A stretch of 64,000 bases of DNA from Anaeromassilibacillus sp. An172 (GCF_002160515.1 NZ_NFKS01000005.1:62001-126000); one strand, 5' to 3'. Shown: positions 28,071 to 36,886, counted from the stretch's first letter. Program-made: numbers and translations. Notes: generated by a model not told the origin, from the sequence alone.

Positions 28071-29336
28071 CTATGCTTTTCTGTAGTTTCTTGCCCCTGT
28101 ATTTATCACAAGACCTTCTATTTCAAGTTCTGTAATATAAGGCAGAATTTTATAAGGCAATAAACCGAGCCGTATGCACAGTTCATCTGTGGATACTGTT
28201 TCGCCCTGTTTAATGGCGTCATACACACGCCTCGCTTCACTGCTTATACTTTCAATTTTTTCATTTGGAATATTTCTCGTATTTTCGGAAATATCCTCTT
28301 TTTTGGCTTCCCTTTCTTTATTCACTACATTTACATTTTCAGTCTTTTGGGAAGCCGGCACCACTTTGCTTTTGCCCGCATTTTTTGGAAGTGTTCCCTT
28401 TACCGGAATAGCCTCCAAAGCGGTTTCAGTGGCTCTCACGTCGTTTTTACGTGTTATGTAAACATTAGGGAAAGCGTCGATAATATCCGTGTAATGGGTG
28501 TACGGATATGCTCCATCCTTAATAAGGGCATTTGTACCCTCAGAATATGCCGCATTTATGTTTCCCATCACCGCAAACACTTCTTTTCCCTGTTCCTGGG
28601 CGAGATTGGCGGTTATCAGCGCTCCGCTTCTTCTTGCCGCCTCCACAATCAAAACAGCGTCGGAAAAAGCCGCTATTATTCTGTTTCTCGCAGGAAAATG
28701 ATAGGGCTTCGGCTGTGTTCCCGGAGGATACTCCGTCACAAGACAGCCGTGAGTTGTTATATACTCCCTCATCTTTGCGTTTTGACTTATGTAGTTTACG
28801 TCAATTCCTGCGCCTAAAACACAAACTGTGTCGCCGCCTGCCGCCAACGCCCCACGATGGCCTGCCGAATCTATTCCCAATGCGCCGCCGCTTATTATCA
28901 GAGCACCGGCTCTTGTAAGATTTGAAGCCGCATCATAAGCCACACGCAGACCGTATTTTGAAGCATTTCTTGTTCCCACAATCCCAACAGTAAACCTGTT
29001 ATCTAAATCGGGAAATTCTCCCTTTACGTACAAAACGCAGGGAGGCGCATAAATATTCTTAAGACACATGGGATATCTTTCATCATCAAAGGTTATTATA
29101 TCGATGTTTAGTTCCATACATCTATTTATGATTTTATCCGCACTGCTCAAGGCGGTACTTTTAAGCTTTTGAATATCAGCAGGAGTTATTCCGGGACAAA
29201 GCTTCCAATGGTTTTCACCGCACTCGTAGAACTCAGCTATACTAAAGGAAAATTCACATACCTTTAAGGCCTTAGGCGTTTTATATCCCAAAGCCAAAGT
29301 AAGCCATATCCAGTAACGAGCGTTGTTATAAACCAT
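28071..29336 (-). CDS. dprA: DNA processing protein DprA/Smf
   Basis: DprA loads RecA on incoming single-stranded DNA during transformation. The Rossmann-like core is clear: GIVGTRNASKYGLRVA, IISGGALGIDSAGHRGAL, CVLGAGIDVNY and FPARNRIIAAFSDAVLIVEA with RRSGALITANLA. A Lys/Glu-rich linker (about residues 305-360) leads to a C-terminal winged helix. I start at ATG 29336, two bases after the spoU stop with AGG upstream. No other competence genes are in the window, and DprA also occurs in non-competent species, so it does not prove natural transformation. Confidence 0.95.
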   Translation of the reverse strand: MVYNNARYWIWLTLALGYKTPKALKVCEFSFSIAEFYECGENHWKLCPGITPADIQKLKSTALSSADKIINRCMELNIDIITFDDERYPMCLKNIYAPPCVLYVKGEFPDLDNRFTVGIVGTRNASKYGLRVAYDAASNLTRAGALIISGGALGIDSAGHRGALAAGGDTVCVLGAGIDVNYISQNAKMREYITTHGCLVTEYPPGTQPKPYHFPARNRIIAAFSDAVLIVEAARRSGALITANLAQEQGKEVFAVMGNINAAYSEGTNALIKDGAYPYTHYTDIIDAFPNVYITRKNDVRATETALEAIPVKGTLPKNAGKSKVVPASQKTENVNVVNKEREAKKEDISENTRNIPNEKIESISSEARRVYDAIKQGETVSTDELCIRLGLLPYKILPYITELEIEGLVINTGARNYRKA

Positions 29337-29338
29337 GA

Positions 29339-30136
29339 TTACCTGACCATCTCCCACATAACAATGCCTGCCGCTATTCCCGCATTAAGGGACTCGGCAT
29401 TTCCCGTCATAGGAATTGTAATTTTGCATGAACAAGCCTCAATGCACTCTTTTGTAAGACCGTTTCCCTCGTTGCCTATAGCCGCAATCACATTTCCTGA
29501 TTTAAAGTCAATCTCTGTCACCGCTTTATCGGCGTTTAAAGGAACTGTAGCATAGGAGCATCCGTTTTCATTAAACCTTTTTATATATCCGCATATATCA
29601 TCAGTTATAAAAATCGGAAGTCTAAAAACCGCCCCCATAGTGCCTCTTATTACTTTCGGGCTGAAAACATCACAGGAATTGCTGCTGATTATTATGCCGT
29701 CAATTCCCAGTGCGTCGGCGGTTCTAAGGATTGTTCCCATGTTTCCGGGGTCCTGAACGCACTCAAGTGCCAAAAACTTCAGCTTGTTATACTTTTTTAT
29801 TGTATCAAATACACGGCTTTTGTCAAGAGGTGAAACCAAAGAAAGCATTCCCTGAGGGGTAACAGTGTCGCACATTTTAGGAAATACGCTCTCTTTTACC
29901 CTGTATGTATTGGGGCATTTTTCTGATATTTTTTTTATAATTGTATGGTATTTTTTATCAGCTGTTTCCGAATAAAAAAAGTATTTTATCTCCGCCTTTG
30001 AATTTAAAGCGTCCTCGCAAAGCCTTGCGCCCTCAACCGGGAAAAGATTTTCCTCACGTCTGAAAGAAGCGCTTTTTTGAAGCTTTGCAGCGTATTTCAC
30101 CATACGGTTATCCTTAGAATTTATAATTGCCTCCAT
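29339..30136 (-). CDS. SpoU/TrmH-family RNA 2'-O-methyltransferase
   Basis: A SPOUT methyltransferase with an N-terminal RNA-binding substrate domain (to about residue 100). The knotted SAM site shows ECVQDPGNMGTILRTADALG (motif 1), IGNEGNGLT (motif 2) and IPMTGNAESLNAGIAAGIVMWE (motif 3). It resembles YsgA/RlmB-type 23S rRNA enzymes, but the target nucleotide cannot be read from sequence. It lies directly downstream of rplT, a common Firmicutes arrangement. It is the first gene of the run dprA-topA-trmFO. Confidence 0.92.
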   Translation of the reverse strand: MEAIINSKDNRMVKYAAKLQKSASFRREENLFPVEGARLCEDALNSKAEIKYFFYSETADKKYHTIIKKISEKCPNTYRVKESVFPKMCDTVTPQGMLSLVSPLDKSRVFDTIKKYNKLKFLALECVQDPGNMGTILRTADALGIDGIIISSNSCDVFSPKVIRGTMGAVFRLPIFITDDICGYIKRFNENGCSYATVPLNADKAVTEIDFKSGNVIAAIGNEGNGLTKECIEACSCKITIPMTGNAESLNAGIAAGIVMWEMVR

Positions 30137-30163
30137 ATATACCTACACTTTCCCAAAGAAATG

Positions 30164-30197
30164 CAAAAGCGTTTGGAAGGAACTCCCAAACGCAGTT
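30164..30197 (-). terminator. Terminator of infC-rpmI-rplT
   Basis: An 8-bp stem (GCGTTTGG with CCAAACGC, 30169-30176 and 30186-30193) is followed on the minus strand by a T-rich stretch. It lies 12-45 nt after the rplT stop and ahead of the SpoU-type gene. Confidence 0.82.
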
Positions 30198-30208
30198 TAT
30201 ACATTTAA

Positions 30209-30559
30209 TTATGCATTTTTTGCTTTTTCTACAAGATTTGCAAATGCAGCAGGATCTGAAATTGCAATCTCAGCCAGCATCTTGCGGTTAAGAGCGATAT
30301 TTGCTTTCTTAAGACCGTTCATGAATGTTGAATAGTTTGTGCCGTTGAGCTTGCAAGCTGCGGAAATTCTTGTAATCCAAAGGCGTCTGAAATCTCTCTT
30401 TCTATGCTTACGGCCGATGTATGCATAGTTGCCTGACTTCATTACAGCCTGTTTAGCCATTTTAAAGTGCTTGCTTTTTGCACCCCAGTAACCTTTAGCA
30501 AGCTTTAATGTCTTTTTTCTTCTTTTGCGAGTCATCATCGCACCCTTTATACGTGCCAT
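30209..30559 (-). CDS. rplT: 50S ribosomal protein L20
   Basis: The 116-residue basic protein begins [20 protein letters not shown] and has [21 protein letters not shown], the 23S rRNA-binding signature of L20. L20 is needed early in 50S assembly and in Bacillus represses its own operon through the infC leader. It is the last gene of infC-rpmI-rplT, with the terminator right after it. Confidence 0.98.
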   Translation of the reverse strand: MARIKGAMMTRKRRKKTLKLAKGYWGAKSKHFKMAKQAVMKSGNYAYIGRKHRKRDFRRLWITRISAACKLNGTNYSTFMNGLKKANIALNRKMLAEIAISDPAAFANLVEKAKNA

Positions 30560-30625
30560 ATATATTTACCTCCGAAAAGTTATATTAAAAATCAATACAA
30601 TAGCTTACAAAAAATTCAGATTGAA

Positions 30626-30823
30626 TTATTTGTAAGGAATCAAACGCTTAACCTGTGCTGTATTTGTCTTATCAGTTACACAAGTCTGACGAAGGCCTCT
30701 CTTGCGCTTTCTTGTCTTCTTGTTGAGAATGTGGCTCTTATTTGCATGAGCACGGATAACCTTACCGTTTTTGGAAAGTTTAAAGCGCTTTTTTGCGCCG
30801 CTGTGTGTTTTAATCTTAGGCAT
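30626..30823 (-). CDS. rpmI: 50S ribosomal protein L35
   Basis: The 65-residue protein starts MPKIKTHSGAKKRFKLSKNG and contains KSHILNKKTRKRKRGLRQ, both diagnostic of L35. ATG with GGAGG-type site upstream. Located between infC and rplT as in nearly all bacteria. Confidence 0.98.
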   Translation of the reverse strand: MPKIKTHSGAKKRFKLSKNGKVIRAHANKSHILNKKTRKRKRGLRQTCVTDKTNTAQVKRLIPYK

Positions 30824-30850
30824 AAAATTTATCCTCCCTGATTTTTTATA

Positions 30851-31369
30851 TTACTTGTTAGGCTTTGGAGCAAGGAACATCAGCATGTTTCTGCCTTCAA
30901 GCTTTGCAGGTTTTTCCACAATAGCCGCTTCTTCGCAGGCCTTTGCAAAACGCTCCATTGTAGCCTGACCGATTTCCGGATGTCCCATCTCTCTTCCTCT
31001 GAATCTGATGGAAACCTTTACCTTATCGCCCTTTTTGATAAACTTGAGAGCGTTGTTAAGCTTAGTGTTAAAATCATGGGTATCTATATTCAAGGAAAGT
31101 CTTACTTCCTTAACATCAATAACTCTTTGATTTTTTCTTGCTTCCTTTTCTCTCTTTGCCTGTTCAAAGCGATATTTACCGTAATCCATTATCTTGCAAA
31201 CCGGTGGTTTTGCCTGTGGCGCAATCTTTACAAGGTCGAGATTGCTCTTTGCTGCAAGCTCAAGAGCCTGAGCCGCTGACATAATACCAAGCTGAGTACC
31301 GTCTGAGCCGATTATTCTAAGCTCTTTTTCGGTAATTTCTTCGTTGATCTGAATTTCCTTACTGCTAAT
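30851..31369 (-). CDS. infC: Translation initiation factor IF-3, apparent ATT start
   Basis: IF-3 keeps 30S subunits free and checks the start codon and initiator tRNA. The protein shows INEEI, the linker helix region EQAKREKEARKNQ and VRLSLNIDTHDFNTK with the C-terminal FRGREMGHP. The ATG of the longest ORF lies 75 nt too far upstream. The only well placed ribosome-binding site, GGAGG at 31378-31382, is 8 nt before ATT 31369, which gives MSSKEIQINEEI (172 aa), exactly where homologues begin. A rare AUU start on infC is the known device for self-control in E. coli, because IF-3 rejects non-standard starts. GTG 31378 overlaps the Shine-Dalgarno. Confidence 0.94.
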   Translation of the reverse strand: MSSKEIQINEEITEKELRIIGSDGTQLGIMSAAQALELAAKSNLDLVKIAPQAKPPVCKIMDYGKYRFEQAKREKEARKNQRVIDVKEVRLSLNIDTHDFNTKLNNALKFIKKGDKVKVSIRFRGREMGHPEIGQATMERFAKACEEAAIVEKPAKLEGRNMLMFLAPKPNK

Positions 31370-31560
31370 TGTAAGCACCTCCAAAGCTTTAAAAAGTTGT
31401 GTAACAATATAAGAAAATGCGGACAGAATACACTCCGCCCGCACAATAAACTCAACACAAAAACACGGCTCAACGCCGCAGAAATATCATGTTAAAAATA
31501 TTGACCCGTGCAGACGGAACCCCACAGGTGAAAGCATGTAACTGCCTTGCTTTATTGTTC
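31370..31560 (-). promoter_or_regulatory. Leader of infC-rpmI-rplT (L20-leader type attenuator)
   Basis: About 190 nt separate the promoter from the infC start. On the minus strand a 10-bp stem with one mismatch (31501-31510 with 31464-31473) is followed by five Ts, a terminator-like attenuator. A second hairpin lies at 31413-31438 followed by TTTTCTT. Position and architecture fit the L20 leader, where L20 binding promotes termination in Bacillus. I cannot confirm the L20-binding fold by eye. Confidence 0.75.
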
Positions 31561-31567
31561 TTTTGGT

Positions 31568-31596
31568 ATTATACCCTACAAAATCTCTTTTGTCAA
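31568..31596 (-). promoter_or_regulatory. Promoter of infC-rpmI-rplT
   Basis: On the minus strand perfect TTGACA (31591-31596) and TATAAT (31568-31573) are exactly 17 nt apart, one of the strongest sigma-A matches in the window. Confidence 0.9.
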
Positions 31597-31641
31597 CACT
31601 TTTATTATATTTTTCTTAAAAACAAACCTTTAATCTATATC

Positions 31642-31670
31642 TTGTAAAAAAGCTCTTCGGGTGATATACT
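31642..31670 (+). promoter_or_regulatory. Promoter of the CPBP protease-tadA pair
   Basis: TTGTAA (31642-31647) and TATACT (31665-31670) with a 17-nt spacer, diverging from the infC promoter. The first start codon is about 42 nt after the predicted transcript start. Confidence 0.62.
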
Positions 31671-31718
31671 TCACTATATAAAGTAAAATGTAAAAATACC
31701 TCTAAAAGGAGGCTTTTA

Positions 31719-32738
31719 ATGTTTTCAGGAAGAAATAAAACTTTAAATAACAAAAACACCTATGACTTTGATAAAATGTACTTAGCCGAGCAAAAAAGCT
31801 CTTTAAGAAATAATTTTTCAAAGATAGGATTTTCCCTGCTTCTCTCTATAGTTATCCTATATCTCATATCATACGGTATTGTTATAGGCACAGCAGTGGG
31901 CATTGAAAACCCTCAAAACTCCTTTGCACTTTCAAATCTGGTAAGTGCAATGGCGTCTATACTTGCTTTTATACCTGCCGGGTTTTTCTGCTGCGCCATT
32001 TCCAAAGAGAAGATTAGTTCCGTAATATCCTTTTCAAGAGCTAAAAAAGAAGGACTTGCTTTTATTCTTATAGCTTCCTTTGCATTTTTTATGCTTAGCA
32101 ATTATCTTACCAATCTCTTTTTAGGAAATATGGATTTAATAGGAATACCCGTTAATCAATCCTCATCAGTCTTTGAAAAATCATGGCTTAATCTTTCCGT
32201 ATACATTTTATCTGTTGCGGTTATCCCGGCACTTACAGAAGAATTTTTATTCAGAGGAGTTCTTCTGGGAATTTTAAGAAAATACGGCGAAAGCTTTGCG
32301 GTGGTCACCTCCGCTTTGCTTTTCGGTCTTATGCATCATAATTTTGTTCAGCTGCCCTTTGCATTTGTTGGCGGTCTTGTATTTGGGTATGTCACAATCT
32401 ATACAGGCTCAATAGTTCCCGCTATGATTGTACACTTTGCAAATAATTTATTCTCATGTATTTTTTCCGCTCTTCCTAAATATATAGGAAATACATATTC
32501 CGAAATAATTTACGGAATAGTCGTAGTGGCGGCTTTGCTTTTAGGTATATATTCGGTCTACAGACTTTCAAAAAATGACGAAAAGCTTCTCAGGTTCAGC
32601 AAAAGAACAAGCACTCCCTATTCAGGTCTTATACAAACCGAAAAAGAAAAATACAGATACTTTTTCCAAAGCTTCGGAATTATAGCTTTTACAGTACTTC
32701 TTTTGGCGATTTCCGTAAGTGATTCTTTTCTAAGTTAA
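31719..32738 (+). CDS. CPBP-family intramembrane metalloprotease
   Basis: A 339-residue protein with about eight hydrophobic segments. The three CPBP (Rce1-like/Abi) motifs are present: EE with Arg four residues on (Glu174, Glu175, Arg179 in LTEEFLFRG), FGLMH (His206) and HFANN (His239 with Asn242/243). These form the metal site of membrane proteases that process prenylated proteins in eukaryotes and bacteriocin or signalling substrates in some bacteria. The substrate here is unknown. ATG with AAGGAGG 6 nt upstream. tadA follows 12 nt later and is surely co-transcribed. Confidence 0.9.
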   Translation: MFSGRNKTLNNKNTYDFDKMYLAEQKSSLRNNFSKIGFSLLLSIVILYLISYGIVIGTAVGIENPQNSFALSNLVSAMASILAFIPAGFFCCAISKEKISSVISFSRAKKEGLAFILIASFAFFMLSNYLTNLFLGNMDLIGIPVNQSSSVFEKSWLNLSVYILSVAVIPALTEEFLFRGVLLGILRKYGESFAVVTSALLFGLMHHNFVQLPFAFVGGLVFGYVTIYTGSIVPAMIVHFANNLFSCIFSALPKYIGNTYSEIIYGIVVVAALLLGIYSVYRLSKNDEKLLRFSKRTSTPYSGLIQTEKEKYRYFFQSFGIIAFTVLLLAISVSDSFLS

Positions 32739-32749
32739 AAGGTGATAAA

Positions 32750-33250
32750 ATGTCCAACATTCAAATTGAAGACCGACATATTTTCTATATGAAAAAGGCA
32801 TTGGAAACAGCCGTAAAATATACCCAGCACGGCGAAGTCCCCGTTGGCGCAATAATAGTCAAGGACGATGAAATAATCTCTTTCGGAACAAATCACCGTG
32901 AAAATGAAAAAAACTGCCTGTGTCATGCGGAAATAGAAGCCATAAACAACGCATGTAAAAAATTAGGCGGATGGAGATTGTGGCAATGCACCATGTATGT
33001 GACCTTAGAGCCATGTCCAATGTGCGCTGGGGCAATAATCAATGCACGAATACCCAAGGTTATATTCGGAGCCTATGACAAGAAAAACGGCTCCTGCGGC
33101 TCTGTTACAAACCTGTTTGAGCTTCCCTACAATCACAAACCAGAAGTTTTAGGCGGAGTTTTACAGGAAGAATGTGCCGCCCTTTTAAAAGTTTTTTTCA
33201 AAAAGCTCAGAAAAGGCGAAATAAAACAATTCGGAACACACCATGAATAG
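32750..33250 (+). CDS. tadA: tRNA-specific adenosine deaminase TadA
   Basis: TadA converts A34 to inosine in tRNA-Arg(ACG). The zinc site is HAEIEA (His59, catalytic Glu61) with PCPMCAGA (Cys89, Cys92). The downstream INARIPKVIFGAYD and the Cys-Gly-Ser loop match TadA rather than cytidine or guanine deaminases. 166 aa. AAGGTGA lies upstream of the ATG. A strong terminator follows directly. Confidence 0.96.
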   Translation: MSNIQIEDRHIFYMKKALETAVKYTQHGEVPVGAIIVKDDEIISFGTNHRENEKNCLCHAEIEAINNACKKLGGWRLWQCTMYVTLEPCPMCAGAIINARIPKVIFGAYDKKNGSCGSVTNLFELPYNHKPEVLGGVLQEECAALLKVFFKKLRKGEIKQFGTHHE

Positions 33251-33252
33251 TT

Positions 33253-33295
33253 AAACCCGATGTTTCAACTAAACAGAAACATCGGGTTATTTTAT
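33253..33295 (+). terminator. Terminator between tadA and apbE
   Basis: A 13-bp stem (AACCCGATGTTTC with its complement, 33254-33266 and 33276-33288) and a T-rich tail end tadA transcripts. The convergent apbE stops 4 nt away, so the hairpin probably serves both strands. Confidence 0.88.
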
Positions 33296-33298
33296 GTC

Positions 33299-34363
33299 TC
33301 AAATTACAGTTACATCGCTCTCTGATATGCAGTCAGAATTTAACTTCATATTACTGTAAATACTTTCTGTAACAATACATGTACCGTCATTTTTAATAAT
33401 CATAAAATCAAGGCTGTCAGTGCCAAGTTCTGAATATTTTTCGTTTTCATAAAACTCAACAGCCTTTTCACTTCCCATAACAAAAAATGCTGTGGAAAGT
33501 CCGTCAGCAACAAGTCCGTTTGAAGTAAAAATAGTCACCGACCCTATATCAGACTGGGCAGGATATCCTGTTTTGGGGTCTATTATATGGTGGTAAAAAA
33601 CTCCGTTTTCGGTAAAGTTACGTTGGTATGTACCTGATGTAACTGCGGACATATCCTTTAATGAAACAGTTGCGCATATTTCCTTTCCGTCAGTCCATGT
33701 AATTCCCACATTGAAATCCTTTCCGTCAGGCTTAGTTCCAACTGTCACAACATTTCCGCCTATGCTTAAAACTGCGCTGTTACAGCCTGCATTTTTTATA
33801 GCTTCTGCAACCTTATCACCTATATATCCCTTTGCTGTGGCTCCCAAGTCTATCTGAACCTTTGGATCGTCCTTTACCACGTTATTATCCTGTAGGAAAA
33901 TCTTATCAAAGCCAACAAAATTCAAAGCTTCTTCAATCTCTGATTCACTTGGAACTCTGTAGTTTCCGCCGGTAAATCCCCAAAGCTCCACAACGGGATA
34001 AATTGTTATATCAAGAGAGCCTTCGGTAAGCTCAGATATTTTCAGAGATTTTTCTATTATCTCCGCTGTTTCAGCGGAAACCTCCCGGGATTCGTTGTTG
34101 TTAACCTTATAAATATCTGAGTTTTCATTTGTTGTTGAAAGCAAGGCGTCATATCTGTAAAGCTCGTCTCTTGCCGCTTCTATGGCTTCCTTTGCGTTTT
34201 CTCCGTAAGCCGTTATATTCACAACAGTATCGAATACAAAAAACTCCGCTGTTTCCGTCTTTACTTCACTATTGCAGGAAGTCAAAACAAAACTTAAAAG
34301 TGCCATAATCAAACAAAGAAAAAATGATAAAACTCTTTTGCTTACTTTCTTATCTTCTGACAA
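33299..34363 (-). CDS. apbE: FAD:protein FMN transferase ApbE (lipoprotein)
   Basis: ApbE attaches FMN covalently to threonine residues of extracytoplasmic flavoproteins such as Rnf and Nqr subunits. The N-terminus is a lipoprotein signal ending VLTSC (lipid-anchored Cys30 from the TTG start). The body shows FDTVVNITAYG, ELWGFTGG, DLGATAKGYIGDKV, LSIGGN, and HIIDPKTGYPAQS with the metal and flavin contacts of the family. I use TTG 34363, with AAGGA about 11 nt upstream, overlapping the dnaC end by 14 nt; TTG 34387 would add eight polar residues before the signal peptide. No Rnf genes are in this window. Confidence 0.93.
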   Translation of the reverse strand: MSEDKKVSKRVLSFFLCLIMALLSFVLTSCNSEVKTETAEFFVFDTVVNITAYGENAKEAIEAARDELYRYDALLSTTNENSDIYKVNNNESREVSAETAEIIEKSLKISELTEGSLDITIYPVVELWGFTGGNYRVPSESEIEEALNFVGFDKIFLQDNNVVKDDPKVQIDLGATAKGYIGDKVAEAIKNAGCNSAVLSIGGNVVTVGTKPDGKDFNVGITWTDGKEICATVSLKDMSAVTSGTYQRNFTENGVFYHHIIDPKTGYPAQSDIGSVTIFTSNGLVADGLSTAFFVMGSEKAVEFYENEKYSELGTDSLDFMIIKNDGTCIVTESIYSNMKLNSDCISESDVTVI

Positions 34364-35339
34364 GGTTTCTGACGTCCTTTCCCACAAAATTCAAAGTTCC
34401 GCAGTTTCCGGCAATTCTTGAAAGAAAACGTGTGGAATAAGCCGACTCAATGTTTTCAAAGCTCAAATTGGTGCTTATTATAATCGGCTTGCCCAGCAGA
34501 ATTCTGTTATTCAGAATATTGTAAAGTGTTTTTGTGGAAAACTGATTAGAAAACTCAGAACCCAAATCATCAATAATAAGCAAATCACAGTTTGTAACCG
34601 CATCCTCTGTTTCCGAAAGGTCGTCGTATCTGTAGGAAAAGTGTTCCTTTTCAAGCTTTGATATGAGCGACGGAGCAGAAGCGTAAATTACACCGAAACC
34701 TTTATGAAGAACCTCATTTGCAATAGCTAAGCTCAAATGGGTTTTTCCAAGTCCGGGGCCGCCTTTCATCAAAAGATTTTTGCTTCCCTCTCCGAAAGTA
34801 CTGGCGTATTTTCTGCAAAAAAGATATATCCTTTTCATATTCTCTCTGAGATTTATTCCGGATATCACTTCGTCCGGCTGTAAGGTATAATCAAACTTAT
34901 CAAAGGTGGAAAGCTTCAAAGGAGCTATCCTGTTTATATCATCGCAGGCAACCTCAAACATAAGCTTTTTCATGCAGTCGCACTGGATGGAAATTCCGTT
35001 TTTTTCAATAATTCCGGTATCGGAACATATATTGCAGATAAACCTCGGTTCATCATAATCAAAGCTGTAGCCGTGCTTTGCAAGGAGCATTTTTCTTTCC
35101 TCCTGAAGTCCAAGACTTTGAACTTTCAGTTCCTCTATATGCTGTTTTACGTCTCCGCCCTTTACAACAGCTCTTGCGGCGGCTGAACCCAGAGAGCTTA
35201 ACTTCCTGTCAATCTCCTCTATTCTTGGAATTTTATTGTAAATCTCCTGAAGCCTATAGTCGGCTTCACGCAAAGCCTTAGCTCTTCTCTGCTGCATTAC
35301 CTCTTTTGCTTTTACATGAACACTGTAACCGTATCCCAA
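34350..35339 (-). CDS. dnaC: Helicase loader DnaI/DnaC-type AAA+ ATPase
   Basis: This ATPase loads the replicative helicase. The N-terminal half is helical with a zinc knot at about Cys102, 105, 120 and 122 (CNIC then CDC). The AAA+ core has Walker A GGPGLGKTHL at about residues 193-202, Walker B LLIIDDLGSEF, and STNLSFENIESAYSTRFLSRI with the sensor and Arg finger. The start is TTG 35339: GAGGTG lies 6 nt before it, giving MGYGYSVHVKAKE; GTG 35348 overlaps that site. Placement after dnaD mirrors the dnaB/dnaD-dnaI primosome linkage of Firmicutes. Confidence 0.93.
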   Translation of the reverse strand: MGYGYSVHVKAKEVMQQRRAKALREADYRLQEIYNKIPRIEEIDRKLSSLGSAAARAVVKGGDVKQHIEELKVQSLGLQEERKMLLAKHGYSFDYDEPRFICNICSDTGIIEKNGISIQCDCMKKLMFEVACDDINRIAPLKLSTFDKFDYTLQPDEVISGINLRENMKRIYLFCRKYASTFGEGSKNLLMKGGPGLGKTHLSLAIANEVLHKGFGVIYASAPSLISKLEKEHFSYRYDDLSETEDAVTNCDLLIIDDLGSEFSNQFSTKTLYNILNNRILLGKPIIISTNLSFENIESAYSTRFLSRIAGNCGTLNFVGKDVRNLVRR

Positions 35340-35370
35340 GGCCTGCACCTCATTTCTCTATAGTTTAAAA

Positions 35371-36510
35371 TCAATCCTGTTCATCCAGAATACTTCTTTT
35401 TTCCAGCTCCCCTATATCGTAGGTTCGCTCTATATTGTAGCTGTGCTTTTTGTTGTGTATGCTCTGAGCTGTGTCAGAAATCTTTTTATCTCCTTTATCA
35501 GACATCATTCTTGCGGCATCGGCGCTTCTAAGCTCATCCATATTGAAAATCTTATTCTTGTGCCAGTTGCTTAGAATTCCGTTTATATAGTTCATCTCGT
35601 AAATACCTTTAGCATCCACACAGCGCTCGTAAGCTTCTCTAAGCATTTCATCGGAGAATTTCCATTCGGCAGTCCAGCGTGAAGCAAACTCCAGCTGTTT
35701 CTTTGTAGGAGAACCCACATTTTTAAAACCAAACACACGTGAAACTCTGTTCCATGCCTCACGTCTTTCTGTAAGGTCTTTTATTTTCTCATCAGCCTGT
35801 TCCATTGTAATAATGCCCTCGTCGGACCAGTTTATTGCTTCCTTTTCAACAGCGTGCATGTTGCCTTTATCAACACTGGCGCAGTACTGAATTATCATTA
35901 TAAGAACCTCTGCAGGGACTCCATAAGTATCCCTGAGCATAAGCAGTGTTGCGGCGTCCCCTGAGGACAGAGTTTTGCCCAAAATCATCTGAGCCTCTTC
36001 CATCAAAGCCGCAAGCTCGCTGTCTGTGGAAAGCATACGTGCCACATGCTTTATATCAGGTCTTGAAGGACGTGTCAAAGGTCTTGGAGATTTTATAACA
36101 GGTGATGGCTGATATGTGTATCCGCTATCATCTCCTGTTTCATCATCAGCTTCAAACTCTTCCTGATGATAAAGCTTTTCCCTCTCTTCTTCTTTTTCCG
36201 GAGTTTCTTCCCTTTCCACAGAAGATATAACGCTCTCTGAGTTTTTAGCGGGATAAGGAGAAATCATATTTTCATCTACAGAAATCACTTCACGGTCTGC
36301 CCAAAAGTTTATGCAGTCCTTTACATCTCCCGGATGCATATCGAGAGCTGAACCGATTGACTCATAAGTCATGGCATGGTCTGAGTTTCTGAGAATATAA
36401 AGCAAAACTTTCAAGTGATAAGAGCTTGCAAGTTTAATATCATTATCAACAATTCGTGTAGGCACGGCAAAAACCGATGACCAACAGCCTAAATTCAAAT
36501 TAAAAGACAT
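35371..36510 (-). CDS. dnaD: DnaD-domain primosome protein
   Basis: DnaD-type proteins remodel origin DNA for helicase loading. This 379-residue protein has an N-terminal winged helix (about residues 15-85), an acidic linker (about 95-140), and two DnaD-like C-terminal modules. The second ends YINGILSNWHKN, the YxxxIxxxW element implicated in DNA binding. The start at ATG 36510 has GGAGGG 9 nt upstream and begins MSFNLNLG. A TATAAT lies about 60 nt upstream but I see no good -35. It leads the unit dnaD-dnaC-apbE. Confidence 0.92.
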   Translation of the reverse strand: MSFNLNLGCWSSVFAVPTRIVDNDIKLASSYHLKVLLYILRNSDHAMTYESIGSALDMHPGDVKDCINFWADREVISVDENMISPYPAKNSESVISSVEREETPEKEEEREKLYHQEEFEADDETGDDSGYTYQPSPVIKSPRPLTRPSRPDIKHVARMLSTDSELAALMEEAQMILGKTLSSGDAATLLMLRDTYGVPAEVLIMIIQYCASVDKGNMHAVEKEAINWSDEGIITMEQADEKIKDLTERREAWNRVSRVFGFKNVGSPTKKQLEFASRWTAEWKFSDEMLREAYERCVDAKGIYEMNYINGILSNWHKNKIFNMDELRSADAARMMSDKGDKKISDTAQSIHNKKHSYNIERTYDIGELEKRSILDEQD

Positions 36511-36683
36511 AATATAATACCCTCCATTCAATAAATTTGTAAAACTTCTTTTCATTCACTCTATAACTTTAATTATACCACAAGTGCAGTTTCTCCGCCA
36601 CTAAAATTTTTAAGGTGTATTTCACTGTCTAAAAGTCAAAAAATCTGCCTCTGAAAAAAATTAAATTTTTTTTGAAAAAAGTG

Positions 36684-36712
36684 TTGACAAATGAGGATTA
36701 CTGTTATATAAT
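36684..36712 (+). promoter_or_regulatory. Promoter of tRNA-Gly
   Basis: Consensus TTGACA (36684-36689) and TATAAT (36707-36712) with exactly 17 nt between them. The mature tRNA begins at 36731, so the leader is about 12 nt. Confidence 0.9.
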
Positions 36713-36730
36713 AAACGAGCACTGAGGGAT

Positions 36731-36806
36731 GCGGATGTAGCTCATCCGGTAGAGCGCCACCTTGCCAAGGTGGAGGTAGCGAGTTCGAGCCTCGTCATCC
36801 GCTCCA
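36731..36806 (+). tRNA. tRNA-Gly(GCC)
   Basis: The acceptor arms GCGGATG and CATCCGC pair perfectly, the discriminator base is U as in bacterial tRNA-Gly, and CCA is encoded (36804-36806). The anticodon arm CCACC-TTGCCAA-GGTGG gives anticodon GCC. The T-loop TTCGAGC is standard. It is a single-gene transcription unit between a consensus promoter and a terminator. Confidence 0.97.
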
Positions 36807-36807
36807 T

Positions 36808-36838
36808 AAGCACTGAACATTGCGTTCGGTGCTTTTTT
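36808..36838 (+). terminator. Terminator of tRNA-Gly
   Basis: A 10-bp stem with one G-U pair (36809-36818 and 36824-36833), five-base loop and six Ts. Confidence 0.92.
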
Positions 36839-36886
36839 CATATCTAAAGTTTTATAACCTTTTCATTATTAACGGGAGATGTAAAA

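Noticed and set aside
31378-31444. ATG 31444 or GTG 31378 as the start of infC
   Set aside because: ATG 31444 adds 25 residues absent in IF-3 and lies in the structured leader; GTG 31378 is part of the ribosome-binding site.
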